Shown here: positions 1 to 5,205 of the stretch, piece after piece
Position numbering within the stretch: the stretch's first letter is position 1
Layout of the letters: each line of letters starts with the position of its first letter
Assembly: GCA_019090185.1 (NCBI GenBank)
Contig: JAHRWJ010000142.1
Coordinates: 1-5,205 of the forward strand
Direction of reading: 5' to 3'
DNA length: 5,205 nucleotides
Source: Immundisolibacteraceae bacterium
Lineage (GTDB): Bacteria; Pseudomonadota; Gammaproteobacteria; Immundisolibacterales; Immundisolibacteraceae
The notes under the pieces: model-generated
Seen by the model: the letters and a program-made list of their open reading frames with translations, nothing else
Database searches by the model: none
What the model was told of the DNA's origin: nothing
Position numbers and translations under genes: made by a program

Positions 1-81
1 CAGTTCTGCGTGGTCGGGGTCATCTTCGATCAGAATGACCAACGGCGGTAGGTCATGATCATCATCAAGGGTCTTGTTCAT
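1..81 (-). CDS. Response regulator receiver domain, N-terminal 27 residues (partial, runs off the left edge)
   Basis: The first 27 codons read from ATG at 81 down to the window edge without a stop. The stretch LVILIEDDPDHAEL matches beta-strand 1 and the acidic pair that opens a CheY-like receiver domain (Asp20 and Asp21 of this product would help bind Mg2+). The form EDDPDHAEL is typical of stand-alone Rcp1-type regulators encoded just behind PAS or phytochrome histidine kinases. A 10-residue acidic leader precedes the strand. The start is supported by a GGAGG Shine-Dalgarno site five bases upstream. It lies 15 bp after the stop of a decayed kinase and on the same strand as the intact kinase at 943-3216, which carries no receiver of its own and is a candidate partner. 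The phospho-acceptor Asp and any output domain are outside the window, so whether it is a single-domain regulator cannot be seen. Confidence 0.85.
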   Translation of the reverse strand, partial: MNKTLDDDHDLPPLVILIEDDPDHAEL

Positions 82-86
82 CACAA

Positions 87-91
87 CCTCC
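87..91 (-). promoter_or_regulatory. Shine-Dalgarno site of the response regulator
   Basis: On the minus strand GGAGG is followed by a 5-nt spacer (TTGTG) and then ATG at 81. It lies in the 15-bp gap after the stop codon of the decayed kinase. The site is intact and strong although the upstream gene is broken, which suggests the regulator is still translated. Confidence 0.8.
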
Positions 92-96
92 AGTGG

Positions 97-702
97 TTAA
101 TGAATATCTCGTATAAAATAAAATCGGCGACCGCCCAGTGGGGAGGCTGATTCCAGCCAAATATGGCCGAGGTGGATTTCAAATATTCGTTTCGCTGTGG
201 CCAGGCCAACACCAGATCCCTCGAGACCAGAATCAAGTTGGTCAAATAGCTGAAATACCTTGTCATTTAACTTCGACACTGTGCGGCGGCCATCGTCATC
301 AAAAAAACAAGATTTTTTGGGGTGCCAGCCGAGTTAAAATTTAACCGGGACATGATCGCGCCGAAACTTGATCGTGTTGTCGATTTGGTTTTGATACAGC
401 TAGGAGATTCGCACCGGATCAATATTAGCTGTTGGTAGCTCTGGCTGAACAGTTTTGTCAGCGGCAAGCCATTGATCGTGGCCAGCAGGAGCAGCTCGGG
501 CATCAGTGGTGTCACTGTCAATTCTCCAGTTGTGCTGGGACTAACTGCTGCCTGTTGTTTTAAGCGGTTCAAGGGCTATTGTTTGGCAACAATCCAAATT
601 AATCCCTTCTAACTACATCGGCTTTTTCAAGTGATTCTTCAGCTGTTGTTGTAATAGTGCAGCGTTGATCGGCATAGGGGCTCTAACTAGATCAACATGT
701 TT
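97..702 (-). pseudogene. Decayed histidine kinase remnant (HisKA-HATPase_c), paralogue of the kinase at 943-3216
   Basis: A single minus-strand frame ending with TAA at 99-97 aligns almost without gaps to the C-terminal half of the intact neighbouring kinase. Visible pieces are an N-box (LYQNQIDNTIKF, 399-364, versus LYQNLIDNAIKF), a ruined G1 box (DDDGRR at 300-283, where the intact copy has DDNGPG), an F-box (FQLFDQLD), and a preserved G2 box (GSGVGLATAKRI, 219-184) with the end SPLGGRRFYF. Upstream, LPTANIDP matches LPTVNGHP of the paralogue. Further up, HVDLVRAP at 699-676 may be a damaged H-box; it lies 100 codons before the N-box, against 108 in the intact copy. The frame is broken by stops at 615-613 (TAG), 543-541 (TAG), 402-400 (TAG, opposite Gln in the paralogue) and 336-334 (TAA, opposite Glu). 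There is no room for a sensor region. It cannot make a working kinase. The part from 97 to about 430 is secure; the HisKA end is less so. Confidence 0.8.
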
Positions 703-942
703 GACCGTGGTCTCCGACGGAGATGGCAGCGGTGGTCAGAGCACAGTAAGTAGAGTGCGGGTTTGGTTTGCAGGTTGAGCTTGCTGTTTGCATCTAGCTG
801 GGGGAGGTTTTTTGCTGGTCTGATGGCGTCTACTGTTGGTGGAATGAGGCCGAGAGTTCTGCTTTTGCGCGTTCGATACCGCTCCTGAGCGGTAAGGGGT
901 TTTAATCCAAAATTGCGGTAACTACTCTCAATAATCTGTCTA
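703..942 (-). other. Intergenic stretch between the intact kinase and the kinase remnant; possibly decayed coding sequence
   Basis: No gene with a start, ribosome site and recognisable product is present. On the minus strand one frame stays open through the end of the kinase-overlapping shadow frame and reads peptides such as VDAIRPAKNL, LDANSKLNLQTKPALYLL and, one frame over, LTTAAISVGDHGQT. These vaguely recall the middle of a receiver domain (alpha-3 to beta-4 with an LTT motif), which would fit a lost regulator behind the first kinase. They could also be the lost sensor or linker end of the decayed second kinase, or chance. A perfect 7-bp inverted repeat (ACCGCTC / GAGCGGT, 878-893) lies about 50 nt after the kinase stop but has no T-run after it, so I do not call a terminator. 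Confidence 0.35.
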
Positions 943-3216
943 TCAGCCGTTTGGCAGGGTAAAGCAAAACCGGGTACCGCCCAGAGGCGAGGGCGACACC
1001 ACCCATATTTTTCCGCCATGAATTTCGATAATCCGTTTAACGGTAGCCAGTCCAATACCTGAGCCAGATTGCTGCGGGTCGAGCTGATCGAAGAGTCCAA
1101 AAATTTTTTGCTGAAACTGAAGAGATATTCCGGGGCCGTTGTCGTCAATAAAGAGACATTTTTGGGTCGGATCCCAACCCAGTTCAATGATGATGCTCTG
1201 GTTGTCGATGTTAAATTTAATCGCGTTATCAATTAAATTTTGGTAGAGCTGAGCCAGGCGTCCGGGGTGACCATTAACCGTTGGCAGATCTTCCTGTAGC
1301 ACGATGGTTGCGCCGGCGCTAACCACTTGTCCTGCTACCCGCTCTATTGCATCTTCAATTACCGCTGTGATGTTAACTGGCTGGGTCCGCATGGTGGATT
1401 TGGTAAGCCTGGAGTGATCAAGTAGTTCCGTCAGCAGCAGCTGCATTTTTGCCGCCGCCCGAATAATTCGCTGCAGGTCACTATGGGCTTCGTCGAAGTC
1501 TTTCTCTTGCAGATGTTCACCCAGGATCTCGGCAAAACCCTCGATGGTAATTAACGGACTCTTCAGATCGTGTGAAATGGAATAAGCAAACTGCTCAATA
1601 TCGCTCTTCTGTTGCTTTAGTTCCTGAATATGCTGGTTGCGTTCTGAAACATCCCGAAGCACGGTTACCATTAGCCGCTGCCCTTGAATGGTGACGGCTT
1701 TGGCGTGAGCGTCCATGGGCAAAACGGTACCATCCCGGTGGCGGTCAACGCCTTCGGCGACGAAGCTGTCAGCGCTGTTTAACGCATCCATTAGTTCATC
1801 TTGTTGAGGCAAATGTTCGGCATCGGTTAACACACTGATCGACTGACCAATCAGTTCCTCCCGAGACCAACCGTGGCTGGTGGCCAGTTCCTGATTACAA
1901 TCAATCAGGGTGCCATCTTGCTTGAACAAAGCGACCCCATCTGGCAGTGCGTCGAATAGGTGGCGGTACTTCTGCTCGCTATACTGCAGTGCCTGTTGAA
2001 TTTTCTGGCGATCGCTAATGTCAAGAATGATGGTTGCAATGGCGGTCTCGCCGTCCCAGTTAGTCACCTGCTGCCAGACTTCGACGGGAAAAGAGGAGCC
2101 GTTTTTACGCAACATGGTGCCAGTTTCCTGAAACCAGTTTTCCTCATCACCCTGCTGCTGTAGCAGTGTCGTGAAGAGTTCATGGGTCTGTTCGCTGGTC
2201 CAGTCGCTGATCAGTGTCTGAACGGTCTTACCAACTACTTCCTGCTCGCTAAAGCCGCTATCCAGGCAATATTTTCGATTGGCAAACAGTATGGTCAAGT
2301 CACTTTTGCGAACAATAAGTAGCCCGGTGCGGGAGCCCTCTAATAGTTTGCCGAATTCGATGTGACGGGATTCATCACGTTTTTGTTTGGTAATATCCCG
2401 GAAGACCCCTTGCATTGAAGTGAATTTGCCATTGGCGTCACTCTTGAGTTCACCATAAAGAACAATATTGCGGGTGTTGCCGGAAAGGGTTAGTAGACGG
2501 AACTCGACCTCAAGCGGGGTTTTATCGGTATAAGCGAGGTCGATAGTCTTTAAAACGATGGAGAGATCATCTGGATGGATGATTTTTGATAAGGGTAGGT
2601 AGATCCACTGGCGGACGACTTTTACATCGCTGGCAATGACTGGCGGTGGTCCTAACGCCATCATATTGGTAGTCGGATCAAAACGACAGTTTCTGAGTCC
2701 GGCCAACAGCTGGCCATCGTGCAAGGCCTGTTCATTTTCTTTAACCGCTGAAATATCCATATGTGAGCTGAGTAACCGGATCGCTTGACCCGTCTCATCA
2801 AAAAAAACCTGGGCGGTGCTGCGCATCCATAACCAGTGTCCATGCGAATGTCTGACCCGAACATCCAGAGCAATTTTTTCAGTAGTTTGGCCTTCAATGG
2901 AGCGATTAATCGCATCCAGGGTACTGTTCATATCATCAGGATGGATCAGCTGTTCGAGCATATCGAACATCAGTGGTGGTAAGCTCGTCGGCTCATAGCC
3001 GGTGGATATCAGCCAGCTGTCATTAACGTTATAGCTGCCGGTCTGTAGATTGACATCAAAACAGCCTTCGCAGAGCGCATTGGCCAGCTCCTGAAAACTG
3101 ATTGGGCTAACTCCGGCGCTGATCGGCTCAATACGGTGGCGACCTTGCCAAAGCCAGCTTAATAGCACAGCTATGATGGTTGCCATCACGGTCATTACAA
3201 TAGTTACCGAGTCCAT
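943..3216 (-). CDS. Multi-PAS sensor histidine kinase, membrane-anchored, without receiver domain
   Basis: This 757-residue sensor kinase would autophosphorylate on a histidine and pass the phosphate to a separate response regulator. Residues about 3-23 form a single N-terminal membrane segment with almost no periplasmic part, so sensing is probably cytosolic. About four PAS-like domains follow: 36-160 (PAS_3 style, with IHPDD and DIS), 165-283 (more diverged, IIHPDD and VFRDIT), 285-405 (ending ILDISDRQK) and 412-527 (ending VLRDVSER). A short coiled linker leads to HisKA with H-box SISHDLKSPL (His549). HATPase_c has the N-box LYQNLIDNAIKF (Asn664), G1 DDNGPGIS (691-698), F-box IFGLFDQL and G2 GSGIGLATVKRI (718-729), so all catalytic boxes are intact. 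The start is the first ATG after an in-frame TAA 24 nt upstream; its Shine-Dalgarno is weak (GGA, 6 nt away), while AGGAG lies too far up (19 nt). The ligand or cofactor of the PAS domains cannot be told. It is divergent from the XylM-like gene, and a dead paralogue lies downstream. Confidence 0.95.
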   Translation of the reverse strand: MDSVTIVMTVMATIIAVLLSWLWQGRHRIEPISAGVSPISFQELANALCEGCFDVNLQTGSYNVNDSWLISTGYEPTSLPPLMFDMLEQLIHPDDMNSTLDAINRSIEGQTTEKIALDVRVRHSHGHWLWMRSTAQVFFDETGQAIRLLSSHMDISAVKENEQALHDGQLLAGLRNCRFDPTTNMMALGPPPVIASDVKVVRQWIYLPLSKIIHPDDLSIVLKTIDLAYTDKTPLEVEFRLLTLSGNTRNIVLYGELKSDANGKFTSMQGVFRDITKQKRDESRHIEFGKLLEGSRTGLLIVRKSDLTILFANRKYCLDSGFSEQEVVGKTVQTLISDWTSEQTHELFTTLLQQQGDEENWFQETGTMLRKNGSSFPVEVWQQVTNWDGETAIATIILDISDRQKIQQALQYSEQKYRHLFDALPDGVALFKQDGTLIDCNQELATSHGWSREELIGQSISVLTDAEHLPQQDELMDALNSADSFVAEGVDRHRDGTVLPMDAHAKAVTIQGQRLMVTVLRDVSERNQHIQELKQQKSDIEQFAYSISHDLKSPLITIEGFAEILGEHLQEKDFDEAHSDLQRIIRAAAKMQLLLTELLDHSRLTKSTMRTQPVNITAVIEDAIERVAGQVVSAGATIVLQEDLPTVNGHPGRLAQLYQNLIDNAIKFNIDNQSIIIELGWDPTQKCLFIDDNGPGISLQFQQKIFGLFDQLDPQQSGSGIGLATVKRIIEIHGGKIWVVSPSPLGGTRFCFTLPNG

Positions 3217-3314
3217 GTAGAGTCCATCTACTAAACTCCTCAGTTAGGCGCTCTGTCTAAGGTATTAATGGCGTTGTTATCCTGATTTTTTCGGGTCGAG
3301 GGTCCATTGGTAGT

Positions 3315-3350
3315 TTAATTAACCGTATGTTTAGTAACGGGTTTTATTAA
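3315..3350. repeat. Imperfect inverted repeat, possible operator
   Basis: The left arm TTAATTAACCGT (3315-3326) pairs with the right arm ACGGGTTTTATTAA (3337-3350), with bulges, around the 10-nt centre ATGTTTAGTA. The core is AACCGT against ACGGGTT. There is no T-run in a position that would make it a terminator for either gene, and it sits in the divergent promoter region, so a protein-binding site is the likelier reading. Confidence 0.4.
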
Positions 3351-3393
3351 TCTTTAAAAACCATGTCATGGGCTGAGCGGGGTGAACAGGTGT

Positions 3394-3421
3394 AACTAAC
3401 GATTAGATCGAACGTTTAGTT
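3394..3421. repeat. Imperfect inverted repeat, possible operator upstream of the hydroxylase
   Basis: The left arm AACTAACG (3394-3401) is complementary to the right arm CGTTTAGTT (3413-3421) apart from one extra T, with an 11-nt spacer. The right arm contains one of the GTTTAGT heptamers. It lies about 80-110 bp before the hydroxylase start, a plausible place for an activator site. Confidence 0.4.
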
Positions 3422-3490
3422 GGCGGTTGGTGGCTAATCTCCGGCACCGGCGCTGCAAATTGGTCGAATAAATTAGATTAACAATGATAA

Positions 3491-3496
3491 AGGCGG
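3491..3496 (+). promoter_or_regulatory. Shine-Dalgarno site of the XylM-like gene
   Basis: AGGCGG ends seven bases before the ATG at 3504 and supports that start. The other nearby ATG, at 3484, is in another frame. The start also yields the N-terminus MDYLRYYL, which fits the beginning of XylM proteins as I remember them. Confidence 0.6.
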
Positions 3497-3503
3497 TCAG
3501 GGT

Positions 3504-4625
3504 ATGGATTATTTAAGGTATTACCTCAATAGTTTGATTATGGCCTGTGGCATTGCTGGGTTTTTGCTCGGTGGTAGTTGGGTCTGGCTAGGAGTAGCGA
3601 CTTTCATTCCCCTGTTCGCAGCAGACTTGGCATTAGGTAATGACTATCAGCAGCGTCAGATAAACCGCCCCTGGCTTGCTGATGCGGTGCTCTACCTGCA
3701 CGTGGTCTTGATGGTGGTTTTATATTTGTCGGTAGTCTGGCGGTTTCAGCAGGGGTTGCACGCCGGTTCAGCTGTTAGCGGCTGGCACTGGGTTGGCGCT
3801 ATCCTGTCGTTGATGTGGCTGCAACTATTGCCCAATGGCGGTATTGGCCATGAACTGGCCCATCGCAGTAATCCTCTGGGGCGCCGTATCGGGTTGATGC
3901 TCGGTGGCCTGGTGGGCGACCCCTGTCGCGATATTGCCCACGTGCAGACCCATCATATCTATTTTGACTCGCCACGAGATACGGATACCGCCTATCGGGG
4001 CGAAAACGTCTATCAGTTCACTCTGCGGGCAACATTGGGTTCTTTCAGCGACGCCTATGAAACCGAGAAGGGCCGTGCGCAGAAATTAGGCCATCATCTC
4101 TGGGGTTGGCATAGTCGGTTGTTTTATGCGATTGCTGCGCTGACTTTGTTGCCGTTGCTGGTGGCAGTTTTCAGTACCGTCGGTGGCGGTCTGGTGGTGG
4201 TAGCGGCCTTTATTGCTGCCAAGCTGGTGCTGGAGCCGCTCAACTATTTGCAGCACTACGGTTTAGTCAGGGACCTCAAGGCTCCGATCGACGAACATCA
4301 CACCTGGAATCACCTTTCTAAAGTGACTCGAATTATCGGCACTGAAATAACCAACCATGTCGATCATCACCGAGATGGTCATATTCCTTATTACCAATTA
4401 GTGCCAAGGCCCGGCGGCGCGCAGATGCCGAGTCTGTTCATCTGTTTTATGCTCTGTTTTATCCCACCGCTTTGGAATTTGTTTATTAAAGATCGATTGC
4501 GGGAGTGGGATATGCGCTTTGCGTCACCGGTAGAGCGGGAGCTAGCCCGAGAAGCCAACCGTAAAGCCGGTTGGCCAGATTGGCTGGGGCAACCAACCGA
4601 TCTGGCGGTCGCGGCGGCTGGCTAA
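3504..4625 (+). CDS. XylM-like membrane di-iron hydroxylase (alkane/xylene monooxygenase family, fatty-acid-desaturase fold)
   Basis: This 373-residue integral membrane protein belongs to the AlkB/XylM family, which hydroxylates methyl or terminal carbons of hydrocarbons with O2 at a histidine-bound di-iron centre. The histidine boxes are present: HELAH (His116, His120), HVQTHH (His146, His150, His151), NYLQHYG (His251) and NHVDHH (His285, His288, His289). Hydrophobic segments lie near 10-45, 60-80, 92-112, 205-246 and 310-328. The flanking words GDPCRDIAHV, DTDTAYRG, QHYGLVRDL, EITNHVDHH, QMPSLF and ANRKAGWP, and the length, resemble the TOL-plasmid xylene monooxygenase subunit XylM (about 370 residues, from memory) more than alkane hydroxylase AlkB. 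XylM needs the reductase XylA, and none is seen here. The substrate could be an alkyl-aromatic, p-cymene, an alkane or another lipid; sequence alone cannot decide. The next gene downstream is convergent, so it appears to be transcribed alone. The family call is firm, the substrate open. Confidence 0.93.
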   Translation: MDYLRYYLNSLIMACGIAGFLLGGSWVWLGVATFIPLFAADLALGNDYQQRQINRPWLADAVLYLHVVLMVVLYLSVVWRFQQGLHAGSAVSGWHWVGAILSLMWLQLLPNGGIGHELAHRSNPLGRRIGLMLGGLVGDPCRDIAHVQTHHIYFDSPRDTDTAYRGENVYQFTLRATLGSFSDAYETEKGRAQKLGHHLWGWHSRLFYAIAALTLLPLLVAVFSTVGGGLVVVAAFIAAKLVLEPLNYLQHYGLVRDLKAPIDEHHTWNHLSKVTRIIGTEITNHVDHHRDGHIPYYQLVPRPGGAQMPSLFICFMLCFIPPLWNLFIKDRLREWDMRFASPVERELAREANRKAGWPDWLGQPTDLAVAAAG

Positions 4626-4652
4626 ATTTTGATTAGGTCAGCCTAGCTGTGG

Positions 4653-4822
4653 TTAAGGAGTCTCTGATTAACTCTGGGCGAAGCAGATTGTGATGCGAGA
4701 AGCCTCCAGCTTCAAGGCGCGAACCGCAAGCCATCGCAGGGCGATGGGGACACTTAGCAACGCAGAAGATGGCGTTTGCGCGCGCAAGATCCGAGTTCAC
4801 CGGTTGATCAGAGGTTCCCTAA
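4653..4822. mobile_element. MITE-like non-autonomous element, 162 bp between short flanking repeats
   Basis: The left end GGAGTCTCTGATTAAC (4657-4672) and the inverted right end GGAACCTCTGATCAAC (4818-4803) match at 13 of 16 positions. They are flanked by TTAA (4653-4656) and CTAA (4819-4822). These fit a TAA duplication, or an imperfect YTAR-type target as known for IS5-family elements. The interior has no open frame of note but strong secondary structure, including a perfect hairpin at 4731-4747 nested in a larger imperfect one (GCGCGAACCGC near 4717 against GCGTTTGCGCGC near 4780). It sits in the gap between two convergent genes, where insertion harms neither. A small transposon moved by another element's transposase is the best reading; the IS family assignment is tentative. 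Confidence 0.7.
4731..4747. repeat. Perfect hairpin inside the MITE-like element
   Basis: CCATCGC (4731-4737) and GCGATGG (4741-4747) form a 7-bp perfect stem with the loop AGG. No T-run follows on either strand, so it is not a standard terminator, though it could slow transcription between the convergent genes. Confidence 0.65.
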
Positions 4823-4838
4823 TCAAGCCCGGCCGGAT

Positions 4839-5024
4839 TTAGTCACTGGAAATTTTTATTTTGCTGCAACGGTTGCAGCGATAACGGGTCACTAGCTTGC
4901 CGAGTTTGACGTCGAATTGGGTTTTTTTGTCGGCCTGCCATTGATGAAAACCGGACTTACAGAGGGTATTGCCCCGATGCTTCTCGGAGGCTTTGGGTTT
5001 TTTAAACGGCAGTATGTCGGCCAT
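4839..5024 (-). CDS. Small conserved basic protein with a probable zinc-binding CxxC motif, function unknown
   Basis: The product has 61 residues and begins MADILPFKKPKASEKH, a lysine-rich N-terminus. Four possible metal ligands are Cys22, His27, Cys50 and Cys53 (C-x4-H, then after 22 residues CxxC in RYRCNRCSK), suggesting a small zinc ribbon. It resembles short hypothetical proteins I associate with Pseudomonas and relatives that start similarly and end in a CxxC, but I know no assigned function. The ATG at 5024 lies 2 nt after the stop of the rep helicase gene, and there is no clear Shine-Dalgarno site of its own, so translation is probably coupled to rep. The link could mean a nucleic-acid role, but that is inference. 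No membrane segment or signal peptide is seen. The MITE-like element begins 17 bp beyond its stop codon. Confidence 0.85.
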   Translation of the reverse strand: MADILPFKKPKASEKHRGNTLCKSGFHQWQADKKTQFDVKLGKLVTRYRCNRCSKIKISSD

Positions 5025-5026
5025 GG

Positions 5027-5205
5027 CTATTTTTTGTTCTTTAACATGGTGCGCATCTGACTTAGGGCGTCATTGCCGGTGGCCTGTTTTTCTTCAGCTG
5101 GCCGTTCTTGCTGGTTGGCTGGCCAGGAAAAGTTCTCTGCGGGTAACTCTTTTAGAAATCGGCTCGGTTCACATTTTTGCATCTCGCCATAGCGTTTGCG
5201 TTTGG
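5027..5205 (-). CDS. rep: ATP-dependent DNA helicase Rep, C-terminal 58 residues (partial, runs off the right edge)
   Basis: The minus-strand frame entering from the right edge encodes 58 residues, then TAG at 5029-5027. It opens KRKRYGEMQKCEPSRFLKEL and continues PAENFSW; this pattern of YGE, PSRFL, ELP and a Trp marks the tail of the Rep superfamily-1 3'-5' helicases, which help replication forks pass obstacles. The end (NDALSQMRTMLKNKK) matches the basic C-terminal helix of Rep, recalled in E. coli as SHLANLKAMMAAKRGK. UvrD has a different tail with a TUDOR-like domain, so Rep is preferred. The helicase motifs lie outside the window. It is immediately followed by the 61-residue CxxC protein, probably in one transcript. 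Confidence 0.88.
   Translation of the reverse strand, partial: KRKRYGEMQKCEPSRFLKELPAENFSWPANQQERPAEEKQATGNDALSQMRTMLKNKK

Larger units (their letters stand above)
3217..3503. promoter_or_regulatory. Divergent intergenic region between kinase and hydroxylase; must hold both promoters
   Basis: The two genes are transcribed away from each other, so both promoters should lie in these 287 bp, which are A+T-richer than the flanking genes. Visible structure consists of imperfect inverted repeats at 3315-3350 and 3394-3421, and three copies of GTTTAGT: plus strand at 3329-3335 and 3414-3420, minus strand at 3236-3230. Two of the copies sit within the inverted repeats and the third lies in the kinase leader. 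I cannot pick sigma-70 boxes with confidence: a weak pair TTGGTC (3460-3465) and AATGAT (3483-3488), 17 bp apart, precedes the hydroxylase. I saw no clear XylS-type TGCA-N6-GGNTA pair. Confidence 0.55.

Noticed and set aside
878..893. Perfect inverted repeat ACCGCTC/GAGCGGT after the kinase stop as a terminator
   Set aside because: The loop is only 2 nt and no T-run follows on the minus strand; it may be chance or weak structure.
687..1232. A 181-codon minus-strand open frame overlapping the kinase end
   Set aside because: Most of it overlaps the conserved catalytic end of the real kinase in another frame and its protein resembles nothing; its tail runs into the decayed stretch.
2661..2915. 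An 84-codon minus-strand frame and similar plus-strand frames inside the kinase
   Set aside because: They are shadows of the PAS-coding region with no ribosome site and no family resemblance.
3421..3503. XylS or AraC-type direct repeats before the hydroxylase
   Set aside because: A TGCA is present near 3454 but the second half-site and repeat spacing are absent.
3904..4089. A 61-codon frame inside the XylM-like gene
   Set aside because: It overlaps the metal-binding core of the hydroxylase in another frame and is a shadow.
4626..4652. Terminator right after the XylM-like gene
   Set aside because: Only a very short AGG/CCT pairing with no T-run is visible.
4864..4880. Palindrome GCTGCAACGGTTGCAGC as a terminator of the small gene
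   Set aside because: It lies inside the coding sequence, arises from the codons of the RCNRCS segment, and is followed by A-rich, not T-rich, sequence on the coding strand.
1..5205. CRISPR array, tRNA, rRNA or riboswitch
   Set aside because: No regularly spaced repeats, cloverleaf or known aptamer core was seen on either strand.

Overview
The window looks like chromosomal DNA of a gammaproteobacterium of roughly 50% GC, probably an aquatic or marine, hydrocarbon-exposed lineage. This rests on a Rep-type helicase C-terminus followed by a small CxxC protein of a type I associate with gammaproteobacteria, a XylM-type membrane hydroxylase, and an Rcp1/CheY-like kinase-regulator arrangement. No species can be named from the sequence alone.

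Left part (1-3216, all minus strand): a two-component cluster. In transcription order it holds an apparently intact 757-residue histidine kinase with one N-terminal membrane segment, about four PAS domains, HisKA and HATPase_c (3216-943). A 240-bp stretch of uncertain, decayed-looking sequence follows (942-703). Next comes the remnant of a second histidine kinase (about 702-97), whose reading frame still aligns with the first kinase but carries four in-frame stops. Last is the first 27 codons of a response-regulator receiver domain with a strong Shine-Dalgarno site (81-1, running off the window). One reading is an old kinase duplication in which the copy next to the regulator has died.

Middle (3217-3503): a 287-bp divergent intergenic region with two imperfect inverted repeats and three copies of the heptamer GTTTAGT. 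It separates the kinase from a plus-strand gene for a 373-residue XylM-like di-iron membrane hydroxylase (3504-4625). No XylA-type electron-transfer partner lies in the window.

Right part (4626-5205): downstream of the hydroxylase is a 162-bp MITE-like element with 16-bp imperfect terminal inverted repeats flanked by TTAA and CTAA (4653-4822). It sits between convergent genes. Beyond it, on the minus strand, are a 61-residue probable zinc-binding protein (5024-4839) and, 2 nt upstream of it, the C-terminal 58 codons of the Rep DNA helicase (5205-5027). These two probably form one operon.

The most interesting ideas are a possible functional link between the PAS kinase and the divergent hydroxylase through the shared regulatory region, the stranded response regulator behind a dead kinase, and the small mobile element. 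I found no CRISPR array, tRNA, rRNA or convincing rho-independent terminator.
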